The notes under the pieces: generated by a model | Database searches by the model: none | Told to the model about the DNA's origin: nothing | Seen by the model: only the letters and a program-made list of their open reading frames with translations | Assembly: GCF_947179515.1 (NCBI RefSeq) | Contig: NC_067472.1 | Span: 170,923,107 to 170,987,106 of the forward strand | Direction of reading: 5' to 3' | DNA length: 64,000 bases | From: Apodemus sylvaticus | Taxonomy: Eukaryota > Chordata > Mammalia > Rodentia > Muridae | Program-made: the position numbers and the translations under genes | In this document: positions 1 to 10,050 of the stretch, one piece after another | Layout: each line of letters begins with the position of its first letter | Position numbering within the stretch: position 1 is the first letter of the stretch

Positions 1-339
1 TCCAATAGACTCATGCTTGTTTGTTTATTTGTGACAGTGTCTCAAGTACTCAGGTTGGTCGTGAATTCTCTACACAGCTTGGACTTCTGCTCTTCCTGCC
101 TCCACAGGTGCGATTTCTTTTGGAGGTGGGGGGTGGGGTGGGATTCTTCCCTCTGTTCAGTCTCCATTCCCCTTAACGCGTGCTGATACATGTTTTACAG
201 GTGAGAAGACACATTTGAGTCCCAGCCCTCCTGACTCAATCCGTGTTCCTCTCGGCTCTAGAACTCACGTGGCTGTCTCACTACTCACACTACCTCTGGT
301 AGAGGAAGCATCTACGGAATCAGAAAGAGGGTATTGGAT
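1..339. other. Intergenic, nothing recognised
   Basis: No open frame of note, no splice-bounded exon and no clear repeat boundary is visible here. The sequence is ordinary mixed-composition rodent intergenic DNA leading into a reversed SINE. Confidence 0.6.
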
Positions 340-462
340 ATCCTGGAACTGTAATTCCTGGTGGTTGTATGCTGCTTGAGGTGGGTGCTGGGAACCGAAC
401 TCGGGTCCTCTGGAAGAGTAATACGTGTTCTTAATCCCTGGGCCACCTCTCCAGTCCCATCT
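340..462 (-). repeat. B2-like SINE fragment, reversed
   Basis: Reading the minus strand gives the tRNA-derived head of a rodent SINE: a segment like 'gggactggagaggtggccca' followed by an A box and a B-box region ending in '...cgagttcggttcccagc'. The copy is diverged and lacks a clear tail. Confidence 0.7.
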
Positions 463-804
463 CTAGATGTCTAAGTCAGCAACTATAGCTGCTAATGCCT
501 GATATCACAGGCATCCTTCATGGCGGTGGCCACCCTCTGATTCCTCTGTCTGTACTGTCTCCTATGTGTTCCCGTTGAAGCTCCAAGGTCCATCAGAAAC
601 CATCCGATGTTTGTCTCCTCAGCAACTTAGGTCAAAAGCTGGGCATGGCCTCCAACTGCTACCCGCATTCCCACCTCCCAACCACAGTCCCTCCTCTCAC
701 TTTGCCAGAGACTTCCCCCACTTACCCCCTCTCTGCCACATCCACCCAGCCTCCAATCCCTCTCACTTGCATGGGCTGAACAGCACACAGCCTGGTCTCT
801 CTGC

Positions 805-807
<3 letters not shown>

Positions 808-848
<41 letters not shown>
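808..848. repeat. (CA)n microsatellite
   Basis: An uninterrupted CA run of about 40 bases. It creates histidine/threonine and valine/cysteine open frames on both strands that are not genes. Confidence 0.97.
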
Positions 849-850
<2 letters not shown>

Positions 851-1084
851 CCTGTTCCACCCCTCCCCCCTCCCTCCCCCAGGCCAAGTCCTTTCTTCAT
901 GTAGAAGATGTGGTCTTAAAGCTCAAAACAGCACCTTCTCAAAAGCTGCCTAAAAGCTATCTAAGTCCCCGCTGGAGTTATTCTAAGTTCCAAACGCCCT
1001 GGATGACGGCATCCAGATCTTCCTCACCCTCTACCCTTGCCTTTCCATTGCGCCCTCTGCTTCAGGGCCCTGTGCTTCCTTGAT

Positions 1085-1260
1085 GTCCTCAACTTGGTAG
1101 GTGCCTTTGTACCTCAGGGCTTTGTCATTGCTGTTCCCTCTGCCTGGGCCGCCTCCATGCCCCCAGTCACCTTCTCTGAACCGTGCATTCTCTTCTTGTC
1201 TCTGCCTTTCTCACATTGCGTGCGAGCATTTACTGATGTTCAGTGTCCTTCACGGTTCTT
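1085..1260 (-). repeat. L2-like ancient LINE remnant
   Basis: The plus strand shows the phrase 'ttgctgttccctctgcctgg' in the usual context of the reverse complement of the L2 3' end, followed by 'caccttctctgaacc'. It is old and diverged, so the assignment rests on this signature only. Confidence 0.6.
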
Positions 1261-1959
1261 TTATTTAGTTTTTTATTCAGAACACAAGTCTGTCTCCAAC
1301 AACTTGAGTGTCAGCTCTGATGAGGAAAGATGTTCAGCCACATCACCCTCTGCCCCCTCCATTAGGATCCCTCTAGAAGGGAGGAACGTGTCTCCCAGAG
1401 GATTCACGGGGGCGGGGGCCTTTCCTACCTGGTCCACCAGTGAATCTGCTGTACTGATGTGGTGTCTGGTGTGGGTGATGGGATTATACAGGAGCAGGCT
1501 GAGTGAGAGAGTGAGATTATCTTCAAACCTAATTCTAGGACTTCTGCAACCATCATTTCTTTCTCTTCAGACTTGAAATTTATCTCATTACTCAGCTTTG
1601 AGACAGTAAGCGGCTGAAAAAACAAAAAACCTGTGGAATAATAGTTGGAAAAGACTATCACGGGCGAGCCCCAGGAGAAAAGGCTTCTGAGCTCAGGGCA
1701 TGGGACCCTGCAATTAGGAAGACCCACCATTGCATTAAAAAACAATACTGGGTTTTCTGTGTCTCAGTGGGGTGGAGAGGAGGAGCCTCGGCTTCCTTCG
1801 GGATGCCCGGCTCTTCCTCTGGCCTCCGTGAGCCCCTGGCCTCTCCAACACCCCCCAGTATCCTCTAGTATTTGCTACGCACACCTGAGTGGAAAATATG
1901 TCTGCTCTGCTTATCAGGAGGGGTGGCTCTTGTATTTATATCATCTTTTAACAGATTAA

Positions 1960-1961
<2 letters not shown>

Positions 1962-2051
<90 letters not shown>
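1962..2051. repeat. Compound (TG)n(AG)n microsatellite
   Basis: About 43 bases of alternating TG run directly into about 47 bases of alternating GA. The junction with the following reversed SINE suggests it began as that SINE's tail. The cysteine/valine and glutamate/arginine open frames across it are artefacts. Confidence 0.96.
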
Positions 2052-2054
<3 letters not shown>

Positions 2055-2235
2055 CATGGGTGCCTTCATAGAACAGAAGAGGGCATTAGATCTCTTGGAG
2101 CTGGAGTTACAGATGTCTTCAAGCAGCCGACACGCCAAACTCAGGTCCCCTGCAAGGGCAGTGTTAGCATTTTGTCTATAAAACACAACAGGCAGTACTT
2201 GCTCTTGGTGGGTAAGCTGCCTCTCCAGCCCCTGT
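2052..2235 (-). repeat. Rodent tRNA-derived SINE (B4/B2-like), reversed
   Basis: The plus-strand end 'ggtaagctgcctctccagcc' is the reverse complement of the conserved SINE head, and the interior has the usual 'ctggagttacagatg' phrase. It is adjacent to the compound microsatellite, which lies at its 3' end. Confidence 0.65.
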
Positions 2236-2439
2236 TTATAGAGTCTCTGAACTCACACAGGCGTTCTTTAAAGTTTTTAAAACACACCCAGTGTCGGTAG
2301 GATTTGCAGTTCTTGGTGAGAAGTTTAAGCCCTTGCACCTGTCCTCGGCATTACCAGATCTCCGAATCTTCTCTCTAGTTCAGACCTTCAATCTGTGTGG
2401 GCCAGGTCTTGGTCTCCATGGCCACTCCCACAGAGCTCT

Positions 2440-2600
2440 TGGTGCATGTACCCTAAATTCCTGATCCTTCTGCTTCTACCTCCCCGGTGCTGGGATTAGG
2501 GCTGCGTGTACCAGCACACCTCATTCATGCAGCTCTGGGGACCGAGACCAGGGTTTTGCACACACTAAGCACGCAATCTACCCACTACTACACACGCCCA
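2440..2600 (-). repeat. Old B1/PB1-type SINE, reversed
   Basis: The plus strand carries 'ctccccggtgctgggattag' followed by '...accagcacacc', the hallmark of a reversed 7SL-derived SINE, with heavy divergence. Confidence 0.6.
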
Positions 2601-2689
2601 GCCTAGCCTTGTCTGCCTTGAGTCTTTCCGGGCAGGCCCTGTTCCCGGCTAGGGCAGCCTTCCGCCTCCTGTACCAGGAGCGATGCTTC

Positions 2690-3010
2690 CCCACTGCACG
2701 GGTCCAGCGCCATCGTACCAGACACCACTTCCCTCTCTCTCGTGCCTTTCCTGGCCTCAGTCTTACTCAGCTCCTGCCTGGGTCTTGGTTCAAACATCAC
2801 CTCTGCATTCTATGACGCACCACACGGAGCTGGGCGCCCCACCTCTAGGCTCCCTTCACAAGTCTCACCGATGGCGACAGTGGCATGTAACCCTCTGGTC
2901 CTGACTTGTCAGTGCCTGCACCCGCTCCCTTCACCAGAGGGAGAGCCCACTGAGGGCAGGGACCAGAGCTGAGTCAGTTCTTTCCTCACTAGCCCAGGCT
3001 GGGCCAGGCC
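2690..3010 (-). repeat. L2-like ancient LINE remnant
   Basis: Phrases such as 'tcttggttcaaacatcacct' and, further on, 'actgagggcagggacc' match the pattern of the reversed L2 3' end. Small proline-rich frames here are not supported as genes. Confidence 0.5.
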
Positions 3011-4220
3011 CTGGGAGATGTTAGGAAACCGCCTGCAACCGCGATTCTTATCATCCACTGCTGGGAGAGCCTCGGGGCTTGCTTCCGCCTCTCAGCACCT
3101 GCCCCTCACACTCTCTCCTCTGTCACCTGTCCCCTGCAGCCAGTCTCAGATTCTAGGCTAGCCATTCCCTCTTCCAGGAACACTTTCCCCACAGTCAGCA
3201 CTGCCTCACTTTGCGTGGTTCTCTGCTGGGATTGGGATGGCTCCCTCAGGCCACTCCTTTTCTGCTTAAATGGACAGGACCGCAATCCTTACTGACACCT
3301 GTCAGAATCGAACTGTTGTAGTAATTACCACCATGAGTTCCTTCTTATTTCTTCTCTCTCTCTCCTTCTTCGCCCTCCCTCTATCTTCCCGGCTCCCTTC
3401 TTCCTCTCCAGCCTTTAGGCTCTGTCCTGAGTGGTTTCTGCAGTAGCCTGCGTTACAGGCCTCATGCTCAGAGGCTGTGCTTGGCAAGGACACAGCATCT
3501 TTGTGGAAACTCGGGCTCCTGGTCAATGCTGTCTAGGCCAGGGCTGGAGACCCAGTTTTGGTGCGCAGGTGTGGTCACAGCGCCCTCTTGTGTTCAATGG
3601 CGAACACAGCACCCTTTTCACACCAGAGGCCCGGGAGCAGGGCAGAATCCCAGAGATACTCTGGAAATGAGAGGCGCCCTGCTGTGCATGCATTTGGAAG
3701 CAGGTCCTCTGGCTTCCAGCTTAAAGACCTAGAGCCCCTGCTCGCTCCCCGAGTCACAGCTATGCGAGTCTGGACAAGTTACTTCACTGGGTTGCATGTT
3801 CATCTACCATACATGAGTATTAAACAAGCATTACTCTCATATTACTGCGCTAACCAGGGAGGAACGCCCTCTTGGCATGACTCCAGTCCCACAAGCGGAA
3901 AACTTGGAGTTGTACAATCTGCCTGGAGAGTCTTCAGTCGCCCCCTTACTGTCCCCCAGTCCCTCCTCTGTTCCCCCATCCCTGTCCACAGCCACTTTTC
4001 TCTACAGCAGCCAAGGGGTTTTTAAAAAGACATCAAAGTTATTCCTCTACCCTAGCTGCTGAACTGGCGTTCCCCGCCTCCGGGGGAGCCCCTCTCTCCA
4101 TACTTTTGAGATTTGTCCCCCTAACTTTATGTGGGTCGAGGCTCAAAGGCCACCTCCCAAGAGGCCTTTCCTTCACGGCTTCATCCTCCCTCTCTCTATT
4201 CTATTTTTAGCAAACAAACC
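3011..4220. other. Intergenic with MIR/L2-like traces
   Basis: No exon-like structure was found. A stretch near 3740-3790 ('gtctggacaagttacttcac') resembles a MIR core and 4130-4200 resembles L2, both weakly. Several 60-155 codon frames lack starts in good context, family resemblance or splice logic. Confidence 0.5.
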
Positions 4221-4312
4221 TTTGCTCTGGGGATGTAGCTCAGAGATAGGTCGTCTAGAACCTCCCTGTGAGGGGCTGAGGGAGTGGCTCGGCACGTTAG
4301 GTCCTTAATTCA
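4221..4312 (+). repeat. ID-like tRNA-derived unit, about 1.5 copies
   Basis: Contains 'ggggatgtagctcagaga', then 'tctagaacctccctgtgagg' and a second start 'ggctgagggagtggctcgg'. The layout is that of the tandem ID-like arrays at 13.2, 20.6 and 45.1 kb, here with fewer and more diverged units. Confidence 0.5.
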
Positions 4313-5135
4313 ATCTTCCCCATTGAAAAGGGAAAAAATGAGTCACAATCACCCATGTTATTTGTTTGCAATTGCCCCCCTCCTCGTGCCCCACCCCACC
4401 CCGCTGAAAATACGTGGAGGGGCTCCGGCCTCTGCCCAGTGCAGCCTGGCACCTGCGGGAGGATCAGACAAGGGAATATCCAATATTTGCTGAATGAATA
4501 ATTGACCCGGTGGAGGCAGGGCACCCTCCTCTGCTTTCCAACCCTATCTTAACAGAGTTGAGTTATGGAGTTCAAGAAGTCACCGGGTCACTTCCATGAG
4601 GACAGGGCCACAGAGGCTAAGGTGCACCCTCCGCCCAAGGTTGGGTGAGCTTTTAGTACTCTAACGCAGGAAACAACTTTTGGGGGGCCCTCTTCTTGGA
4701 AAGGTTCCTCAGCCTCTCCACTTCCTCATATGACAAGGCAGCACCCAGAAGCCTGGAGCCCCCTGGTGGCCAATCCCCAGTACGCAGAGCCCAGCTGGAC
4801 ATGGTTGGCTAACTGCTTTATGCACTGGACTCTCCCAAGATGGCGTGAAGGCAAGACAGTTCCATCTTCACAGTAGGAAACGACACCTTAGAGAAGCTAA
4901 GGCAGAGAACTTGTCTGCAGACAAGTTCTGTCTCCAGAGTCGAAGCTTGGGGTACCCTCGTCACCCACAACAGATAGCAGAAGTGGGCAAGGCGGTCACC
5001 CTATCACAGATAAGGCTGGTGACAGCCCCTGTGGTCCCTTGAAGTTGCCATGGGGAAGAAATGAGAAGGTACGTATAAGCACCCCAAAGCAAAGATGAGG
5101 TCCCTTGAAAGCAAAGTGTGTGTTGAAGACCCACA
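4313..5135. other. Intergenic, no gene recognised
   Basis: Mixed-composition DNA without a convincing repeat or exon. The interval near 4540-4660 has a vague MIR-like character but no diagnostic core. Confidence 0.4.
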
Positions 5136-5510
5136 CGTGGACACTTACCTTCCTACTGCTGCGATAAAACACCAGACCAAAAACATCTTGGGGAGAAAAG
5201 GTTTTATTTCAACTTACATTTTAGGTCACACTCCATTACTGAGGGAAGTCAGAACAGGAACTGAGGCAGAGGCCATGGAGGGACACAGCTACTGACTGGC
5301 TCACTCAGCCTGCTTTCTTATAGCATCCAGAATCACCTGCCTAGGGACTGGGCCACCCACAGTGGGCTGAGCCCTTCCACATCAATCATCAATTAAGAAA
5401 ATGCCCCTCAGGCTTTCCTGTAGACCAGTCTTAGGGAAACATTTTCTCAGATGATCCCAGCCTGTGTAAAGTTGACAGAACCAAAAATGGCCAGCCAGGA
5501 CACTGACCCA
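5136..5510 (+). repeat. Rodent mid-repetitive element, family R1 (my label)
   Basis: Begins 'ttcctactgctgcgataaaa', then 'ccagaccaaaaacatcttgg' and 'ggttttatttcaacttacat', and ends near a 'gtaaagttgacagaacc' phrase. The same order recurs at about 14.2, 18.15 (reversed), 18.77, 35.6, 37.4 and 46.3 (reversed partial) kb, proving an interspersed family. I do not recall its library name. Confidence 0.85.
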
Positions 5511-6064
5511 ACAACCATGTAAAAAAAAAAATCACAATTTTGGTTCGGAATGTATCAGCTCAGCAGACCACTGGCTTCCAAAGATCCACAAGCTAAGAAA
5601 GTCATCAGACAATGTCTGAGAGCTACTGAAGGGACTTCAGCTTAGCCGTAACCTGTCTACCTGAGGTTCACACCTACGTATTTGAACAATGTCTTGATTA
5701 ATGACTTCCTATTGTTCTAGGGCTATAAATGTTTGTGTAACTGATCCCACAGCAGTTCTGGGGTGACCTCAGTTCACGTACCCAGCCACGGAAGGTCCCA
5801 ACTGGTTCATAATAAACGTTCTTGGCTTCCTGTAGGTGCAAGAGCTGTATCTGGATGTGACGGGTGTAGTGACAATTGTGAATATTCCTGTTACTCATGT
5901 GAATTTGTTTATCTGACTTGGGGAAACAGAAAAGGAGGGCAGGGCTACCTGAGCCCTCACAGGTGTGTGGGAATGCATGGCTGTTGGTCCCTTCTCTCTG
6001 GTAGCCCTGCCTGGAGCTCCCTACGTCTTCAAGGTTCAGGTTGATGCACAGGGCACATCCCTCC
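5511..6064. other. Intergenic between R1 repeat and Ctu1 3' flank
   Basis: No gene is recognised. The opposed 122- and 93-codon frames here overlap antisense to each other and match no family I know. No clear minus-strand AATAAA for Ctu1 was found here, so the Ctu1 3' end is unplaced. Confidence 0.4.
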
Positions 6065-6345
6065 ATGGGGTGCAGTCACTCCACAGGGTTCAGGTCACAG
6101 GACACTGGTCACTTTAAAGGTATAGGCCACTGTACGGTACGATAATCTGCTAGGCTCAGTGACTCTGCAGGGTACAGCGACTCCACAGGGAAACAAGTCA
6201 GTCCCAGAGTGCGGCACACTGAAGGGAAGTCACTTCACAGTGTATAGATTACTCTACAGTGGCAGGGCACTGGGGTACAATCACTTCCCTGGGCACAGGG
6301 CGATGTAGAGTGCAAGGTTAAGGTCACTCCGCCACGGGGCTCTGC
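6065..6345. repeat. Degenerate minisatellite at the Ctu1 3' end
   Basis: Roughly a dozen imperfect repeats, irregular period near 20-30 bases, each built around 'tcactccacaggg' followed by 'tncaggtcacagg'-like text. It begins in the Ctu1 3' untranslated or flanking DNA and just reaches the last codons and stop. Confidence 0.7.
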
Positions 6346-8257
6346 GATACACAGGTGGTTCCCGCCCTGTCCCCTCCATGCCCGCACGGGTTGGCTTCAT
6401 CTTTGGGATGCTTACAGGAGCAGGGTCCTGGTGGGGTCACAGGGTCACTGCTGACTAGGCTTGGCTTCCCAGGCTGTGGCGGCTCAACTTGCAACACACG
6501 GCGGCCCTTGCCGATGGCCAGGCGCGGTAGGCCTCGGTTGAGGCCATCCAGGAGCGCACAGGCCTGACAGAGCTTGTGGCTGGCCAGCGCTCCACAGCGG
6601 GAGCAGGTGCCTGGAGGAGGGGGCCTTGCTGCCGGAGCCAGAGCTAGGCGCTCGGCCGAGTGCACGAGGTCCAGCACGGCCGATGGTCTGGCGGCCTCCA
6701 GGAGCTTCAGCAGGTCCCGAGCATGGCCACGGAAGGCCTCGGGGGCATACACACACTCCTCGGAGAAGTAGCGGAGATGGCGGAAGTGCGCATACAGCAC
6801 CACCTCCTTCTGCGAGGCAAACTGCAGAGGCCGGCACCGCGGAAGGGCGCATCCCTCGCCCGTGGAGCCCAGCATGCCACCCCTCGCCAGCCTCCCGGCA
6901 TCACCACGCAGGAAGTTCATGAGCACCGTCTCAGCCATGTCGTCAGCGTTGTGGCCTGCGGGAAGAGAGCTCAGGTGAAGGATGAGGACCAAGGAGACAG
7001 CTCATTTCCTGGGTTGAAAATTCACTGAAATCCACCACTCCCTGAGCCTGAAAACCCAGCAATCGGGATTGCCTTGAGATTTCACCAATCCCCACCTTGG
7101 AAATCTTCACCCTGAAAACGCCTCCGGGTTAAATACTCTTTGTAAGCCAGTCCCCTGCTCAGTACTCCACGGCTTCTCATTGGAGCAGAGGCAGCCATGT
7201 TCTTGCGTCACTTTCAACCAATCAAATAGTGTGAGATTTGTTGTGTGGTGTGACTGTGGTGACTGTGGTATTCCCTAGCTCCCGACTGCCAGGATACCTT
7301 TCCTTCGGAGCTGTAACACAGCACTTAACAGCCTGTTGTTGTTCTTGCCAATGGCCAGCCTCTGTAGGCCTCAGTTGAGGTGTGTACACAGTCTGGCATT
7401 TACACGGGTGAGGGGTTCAGGGGGGCAAGAACCCCCGGACAACAGAAAAAGTGGAAAAGAGGCCAGGGAACCCCTGGAGCAGGAGATGAGAGGACCCTGT
7501 AGATCGTCCCTACAGAGAAAATGTAAAAGGGATCATAGAGACCCTGGGGCCTGGGAGAGTAGAGGTGGGCATTGGAACACCCGGAACCCAGAGAACAAAA
7601 GGAGGGGCAGTGGAAATTCGCGGGACCATAAGAGAAGAGCGGGGGAGTGGAGATCCCACCCACGGGAGTGGAGATCCACCCACCCCACTCTCTTGCACTT
7701 CCTTGCACGCTGCTCTTCCACAGCGTTCCTGCTGCACACCAGTGCTCACCTGTCACAATGTGTGTGGCTCCCACAAGGCGTGCACCCTCCTCCAGCGCGC
7801 GCCTCCGCAGCACCCCGCAGAACGTGCAGCAGGAGCGACTGCGGCCGGAGCCTGCGGTGCTGCGGGCCACGGCGTCCATCGTCCAGCCCCCGAAGAGGTC
7901 TTCGTAGGCCACGATGGTGAGCGGCAGCTCCCAGCGCGCCGCCTGACTGCGCACCGCCTCCAGCGCGGCGTCGCGGTAGCCACCGATGCCCTCATCCACG
8001 GCCACCAAGTGCAGGGTGATGCCCAGGCGTGGCGCGAGCTCGCGCAGCACGTGTGCCAGCACTGTGGAGTCCTTGCCCCCAGACGCACCCACGGCCACTA
8101 CAGCGCCCGGCGGCAGCAGGTGCCCGGCAAGCACTGTATGCAGCACCTCGGCCTCAAAGGCAGCACAGAAGCAGGAGCCGCACAGTGCCTGCCCAGAGCG
8201 TGGGCGACGGAGGGCAGCACGGGTCTTGTGACAGGAGAAGCACGTCGGGGCGGGCAT
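6324..8257 (-). CDS. Ctu1: Cytosolic tRNA 2-thiolation protein 1 (coding exons 8257-7750 and 6955-6324)
   Basis: Ctu1 with Ctu2 transfers sulfur, delivered by Urm1, to the wobble uridine (U34) of cytosolic tRNA-Lys, -Glu and -Gln; it is an adenylating PP-loop enzyme. The joined frame encodes 379 residues. Visible features: N-terminal zinc-type cysteines C6/C9 and C26/C29; the PP-loop SGGKDST at 59-65; the CCTFC motif with C144/C147; GHNADD at 170-175; C-terminal cysteines C287/C290 and C299/C302. The intron is proven by sequence: donor 'acag|gtgagc' and acceptor 'cgcag|gccac' share one split glycine codon in HIVTG-HNADD. The frame is intact. The start is the first ATG, giving the expected MPAP terminus after a good acceptor at 8293. 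The tail beyond about residue 320 differs from the human protein as I remember it and looks unconstrained. Housekeeping expression is expected. The product is near certain; the exact end of the transcript is not. Confidence 0.97.
6956..7749 (-). other. Ctu1 intron between the two coding exons
   Basis: About 794 bases with GT-AG ends. It holds a decayed copy of a piece of exon 3 at 7344-7380 and imperfect short duplications near 7640-7685 ('gggagtggagatcc' twice). Long open frames antisense to the coding exons and running across this intron are shadows. Confidence 0.85.
7344..7380 (-). pseudogene. Decayed duplicate of Ctu1 exon 3 fragment inside the Ctu1 intron
   Basis: Plus-strand 7344-7380 starts 'cttgccaatggccagc' and ends 'aggcctcagttgagg'; exon 3 at 6507-6543 starts 'cttgccgatggccagg' and ends 'aggcctcggttgagg'. 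About 31 of 37 bases agree by eye, in the same orientation. It corresponds to the exon segment encoding the LNRG...RLAIGK stretch. Confidence 0.7.
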
Positions 8258-8460
8258 CTTGGAAAAGAAGTGGATCTCCTGGGATGTCTACACTGTGGAG
8301 GAGAAAGAAGGGAGTCATCTGGGGCGTCTACACTGTAGGGTTGATGGGAGAGAAGAAGGGAAGGGGACTACACAAGATACCCAGAAGCTGATCATTCAGG
8401 ATGTCTGCACTTCGGTGCTGAAGAGAGAAAGAAGTGAATCACATGTATAGTCTGTGTTGG
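8258..8460 (-). other. Ctu1 5' untranslated exon part and upstream diverged repeats
   Basis: On the minus strand a strong acceptor with a pyrimidine tract, 'tctttctcctccacag', ends at 8293 about 35 bases before the ATG, so the untranslated part of exon 2 probably starts at 8292. The plus strand shows a diverged 40-60 base repeat around 'tctacactgt' with 'gagaaagaag' (8287, 8329, and weakly near 8403). Confidence 0.6.
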
Positions 8461-8689
8461 GGGAGGCTGTGGAGATGGCGTCCTACTGAGTGGCGCTTAC
8501 ACAGGGGAGCCCACGGGAAGGGCAGCTTCTTCTGAAGGGAGTTGGGACTTTTCAGAATCCATAGTTGAGGCAGCAAGCAGACTAGAGGCAGGGCACGCTG
8601 GACAAGCTTGAAGCAAGGTTGTGGTTGAGCCATTCCACAAACAGACCGGCCATAAAAGATAAGGGGCCTGGAAAACTCCTATGGGTCAG

Positions 8690-9085
8690 ACACTATCTGG
8701 ACTGGAGTCTCCAGTCTCCTGTCCTTGGATGCAGTTTAAAATGACCTTCCTGCTAACAAAAATAAACCGCCCTCCTACATTGCTGACGGTCCGATCTGCA
8801 CGTATGCCAAAAAAACCCACCCTGCGCGCCAGAATCCCCTGCCAATGTTTAAATCAGCAAATCATGTGTAACCGCGCCAACCCCCCCCCTACTTTTCCTA
8901 TATAAACCCCTAACTTTTGAGCCTCAGGGTCGACTCCTCTGTCTCCTGTGTGAGATACGTGTCGATCCAGAGCTCTAATAATAAACTACCTCATACGTTT
9001 GCATCAAGTCTCTCGTGTTTCCTTGGGTGTACGCTATCCCGAGAATGGAGTGGGGGTCTCCCCAAAAGGAGGTCCTACACTTCCT
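8690..9085 (+). mobile_element. Solo retroviral LTR, gammaretrovirus-like
   Basis: The order is that of a gammaretroviral LTR: a U3-like segment, a TATA-type 'tttcctatataaaccc' near 8896, an R-like start after it, a poly(A) signal region 'aataataaactacc' near 8978, then 'gtgtttccttgggtg' and a terminal '...ggaggtcctaca'. No internal viral genes adjoin it, so it is a solo LTR. Exact ends and the target duplication could not be fixed. Exogenous activity is not suggested. It lies in the inferred first intron of Ctu1, opposite in orientation. Confidence 0.75.
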
Positions 9086-9848
9086 ACACCAAGAAAATAA
9101 GAACCTGATGACAGGGTTTCAGGGAGACAGAGAGGAAGACATGCAAGAGATAGACAGAATGGAATTATGTCTGATTTAGGAAATGGAGCACAATTTACCA
9201 TCACTCTTGCTACAGCCATGATCACAGACAACTTCCAGGGCTGACCAGAACCCGGAAGAGCTTGCTACTGGGAAGCAGAGAGCTCTAGATGTTTGGATTT
9301 TAGTAGGGAAGGTAAGATGCTGAGACCCCCGCATGCGGTCCTGACTGCTTCCCCTGGACGGCATGGTGCCCTCCTCTAGGCACACAGAAGCAGCCTGCAT
9401 CTCCTCAGCTGTAAGGAACCAGTGAAAACTCTGCAGGCTCAGGCCTCTCCCCGAGACCCCCTCATCTCCAGCTTGGACTATCCCGGAGCCTCGTGCCTTT
9501 CAGGAGAGGTGAGGCTGTTCCTGGGATTTTGATCTGGCAAGTTTGTGTTTACCGTCAGAACTTCCACGAGGTCAGGACCAGGACCACCGGGCACTCTAAG
9601 CAGAGTCTCAACTCTGACATCACTGATTCCTTTCACCAAATGGTGTCGGGCAGTGGAGCTCAGGTCTGCCCTTCCAGATGCTCAGAGTAGAAGCCCTGAG
9701 GTCTAGGACCACCCTGGTCACTCGTACTGTGTGTGTGTGTTGGGGGGGGGGGGGGCTCAAAATTCAAACTCCAGTCTCGACTTGTTCTCCAAATGTCCCT
9801 AATCCATCCTCAGAACTCATGCTCAGATCACCTAAAAGAATACAGCCA
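9086..9848. other. Ctu1 intron 1 or intergenic, no gene
   Basis: Nothing exon-like. A short G run follows a TG stretch at about 9730-9756. The rest is unrecognised. Confidence 0.5.
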
Positions 9849-9990
9849 GCCGGGCGGTGGTGGCGCATGCCTTTAATCCCAGCACTTGGGAGGCAGAGGC
9901 AGGCGGATTTCTGGGTTCAAGGCCAGCCTGGTCTACAGAGTGAGCTCTAGGACAGCCAGGGCTACACAGAGAAAGCCTGTCTGAAAAATC
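9849..9990 (+). repeat. B1 SINE
   Basis: Near-consensus B1 from 'gccgggcggtggtggcgca' through 'tcccagcacttgggaggc' to 'acacagagaaagcctgtct', followed by a GGGA-rich tail at 9995-10050. Confidence 0.96.
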
Positions 9991-10050
9991 AGAGAGGGGG
10001 GGAAGGGAGGGAGGAGAGAGAGGGAGGGAGAGAGAGGGAGGGAGAGAGAA

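Noticed and set aside
566..904. 112-codon His/Thr and Pro-rich frame
   Set aside because: Crosses a CA microsatellite, has no family resemblance and is opposed by a similar frame on the other strand.
1037..1576. 179-codon plus frame
   Set aside because: Its first part is an L2-like remnant and it has no splice or family support.
7565..8338. 257-codon plus frame opposite Ctu1
   Set aside because: Antisense shadow of the GC-rich Ctu1 exon; codon pattern follows the real minus-strand gene.
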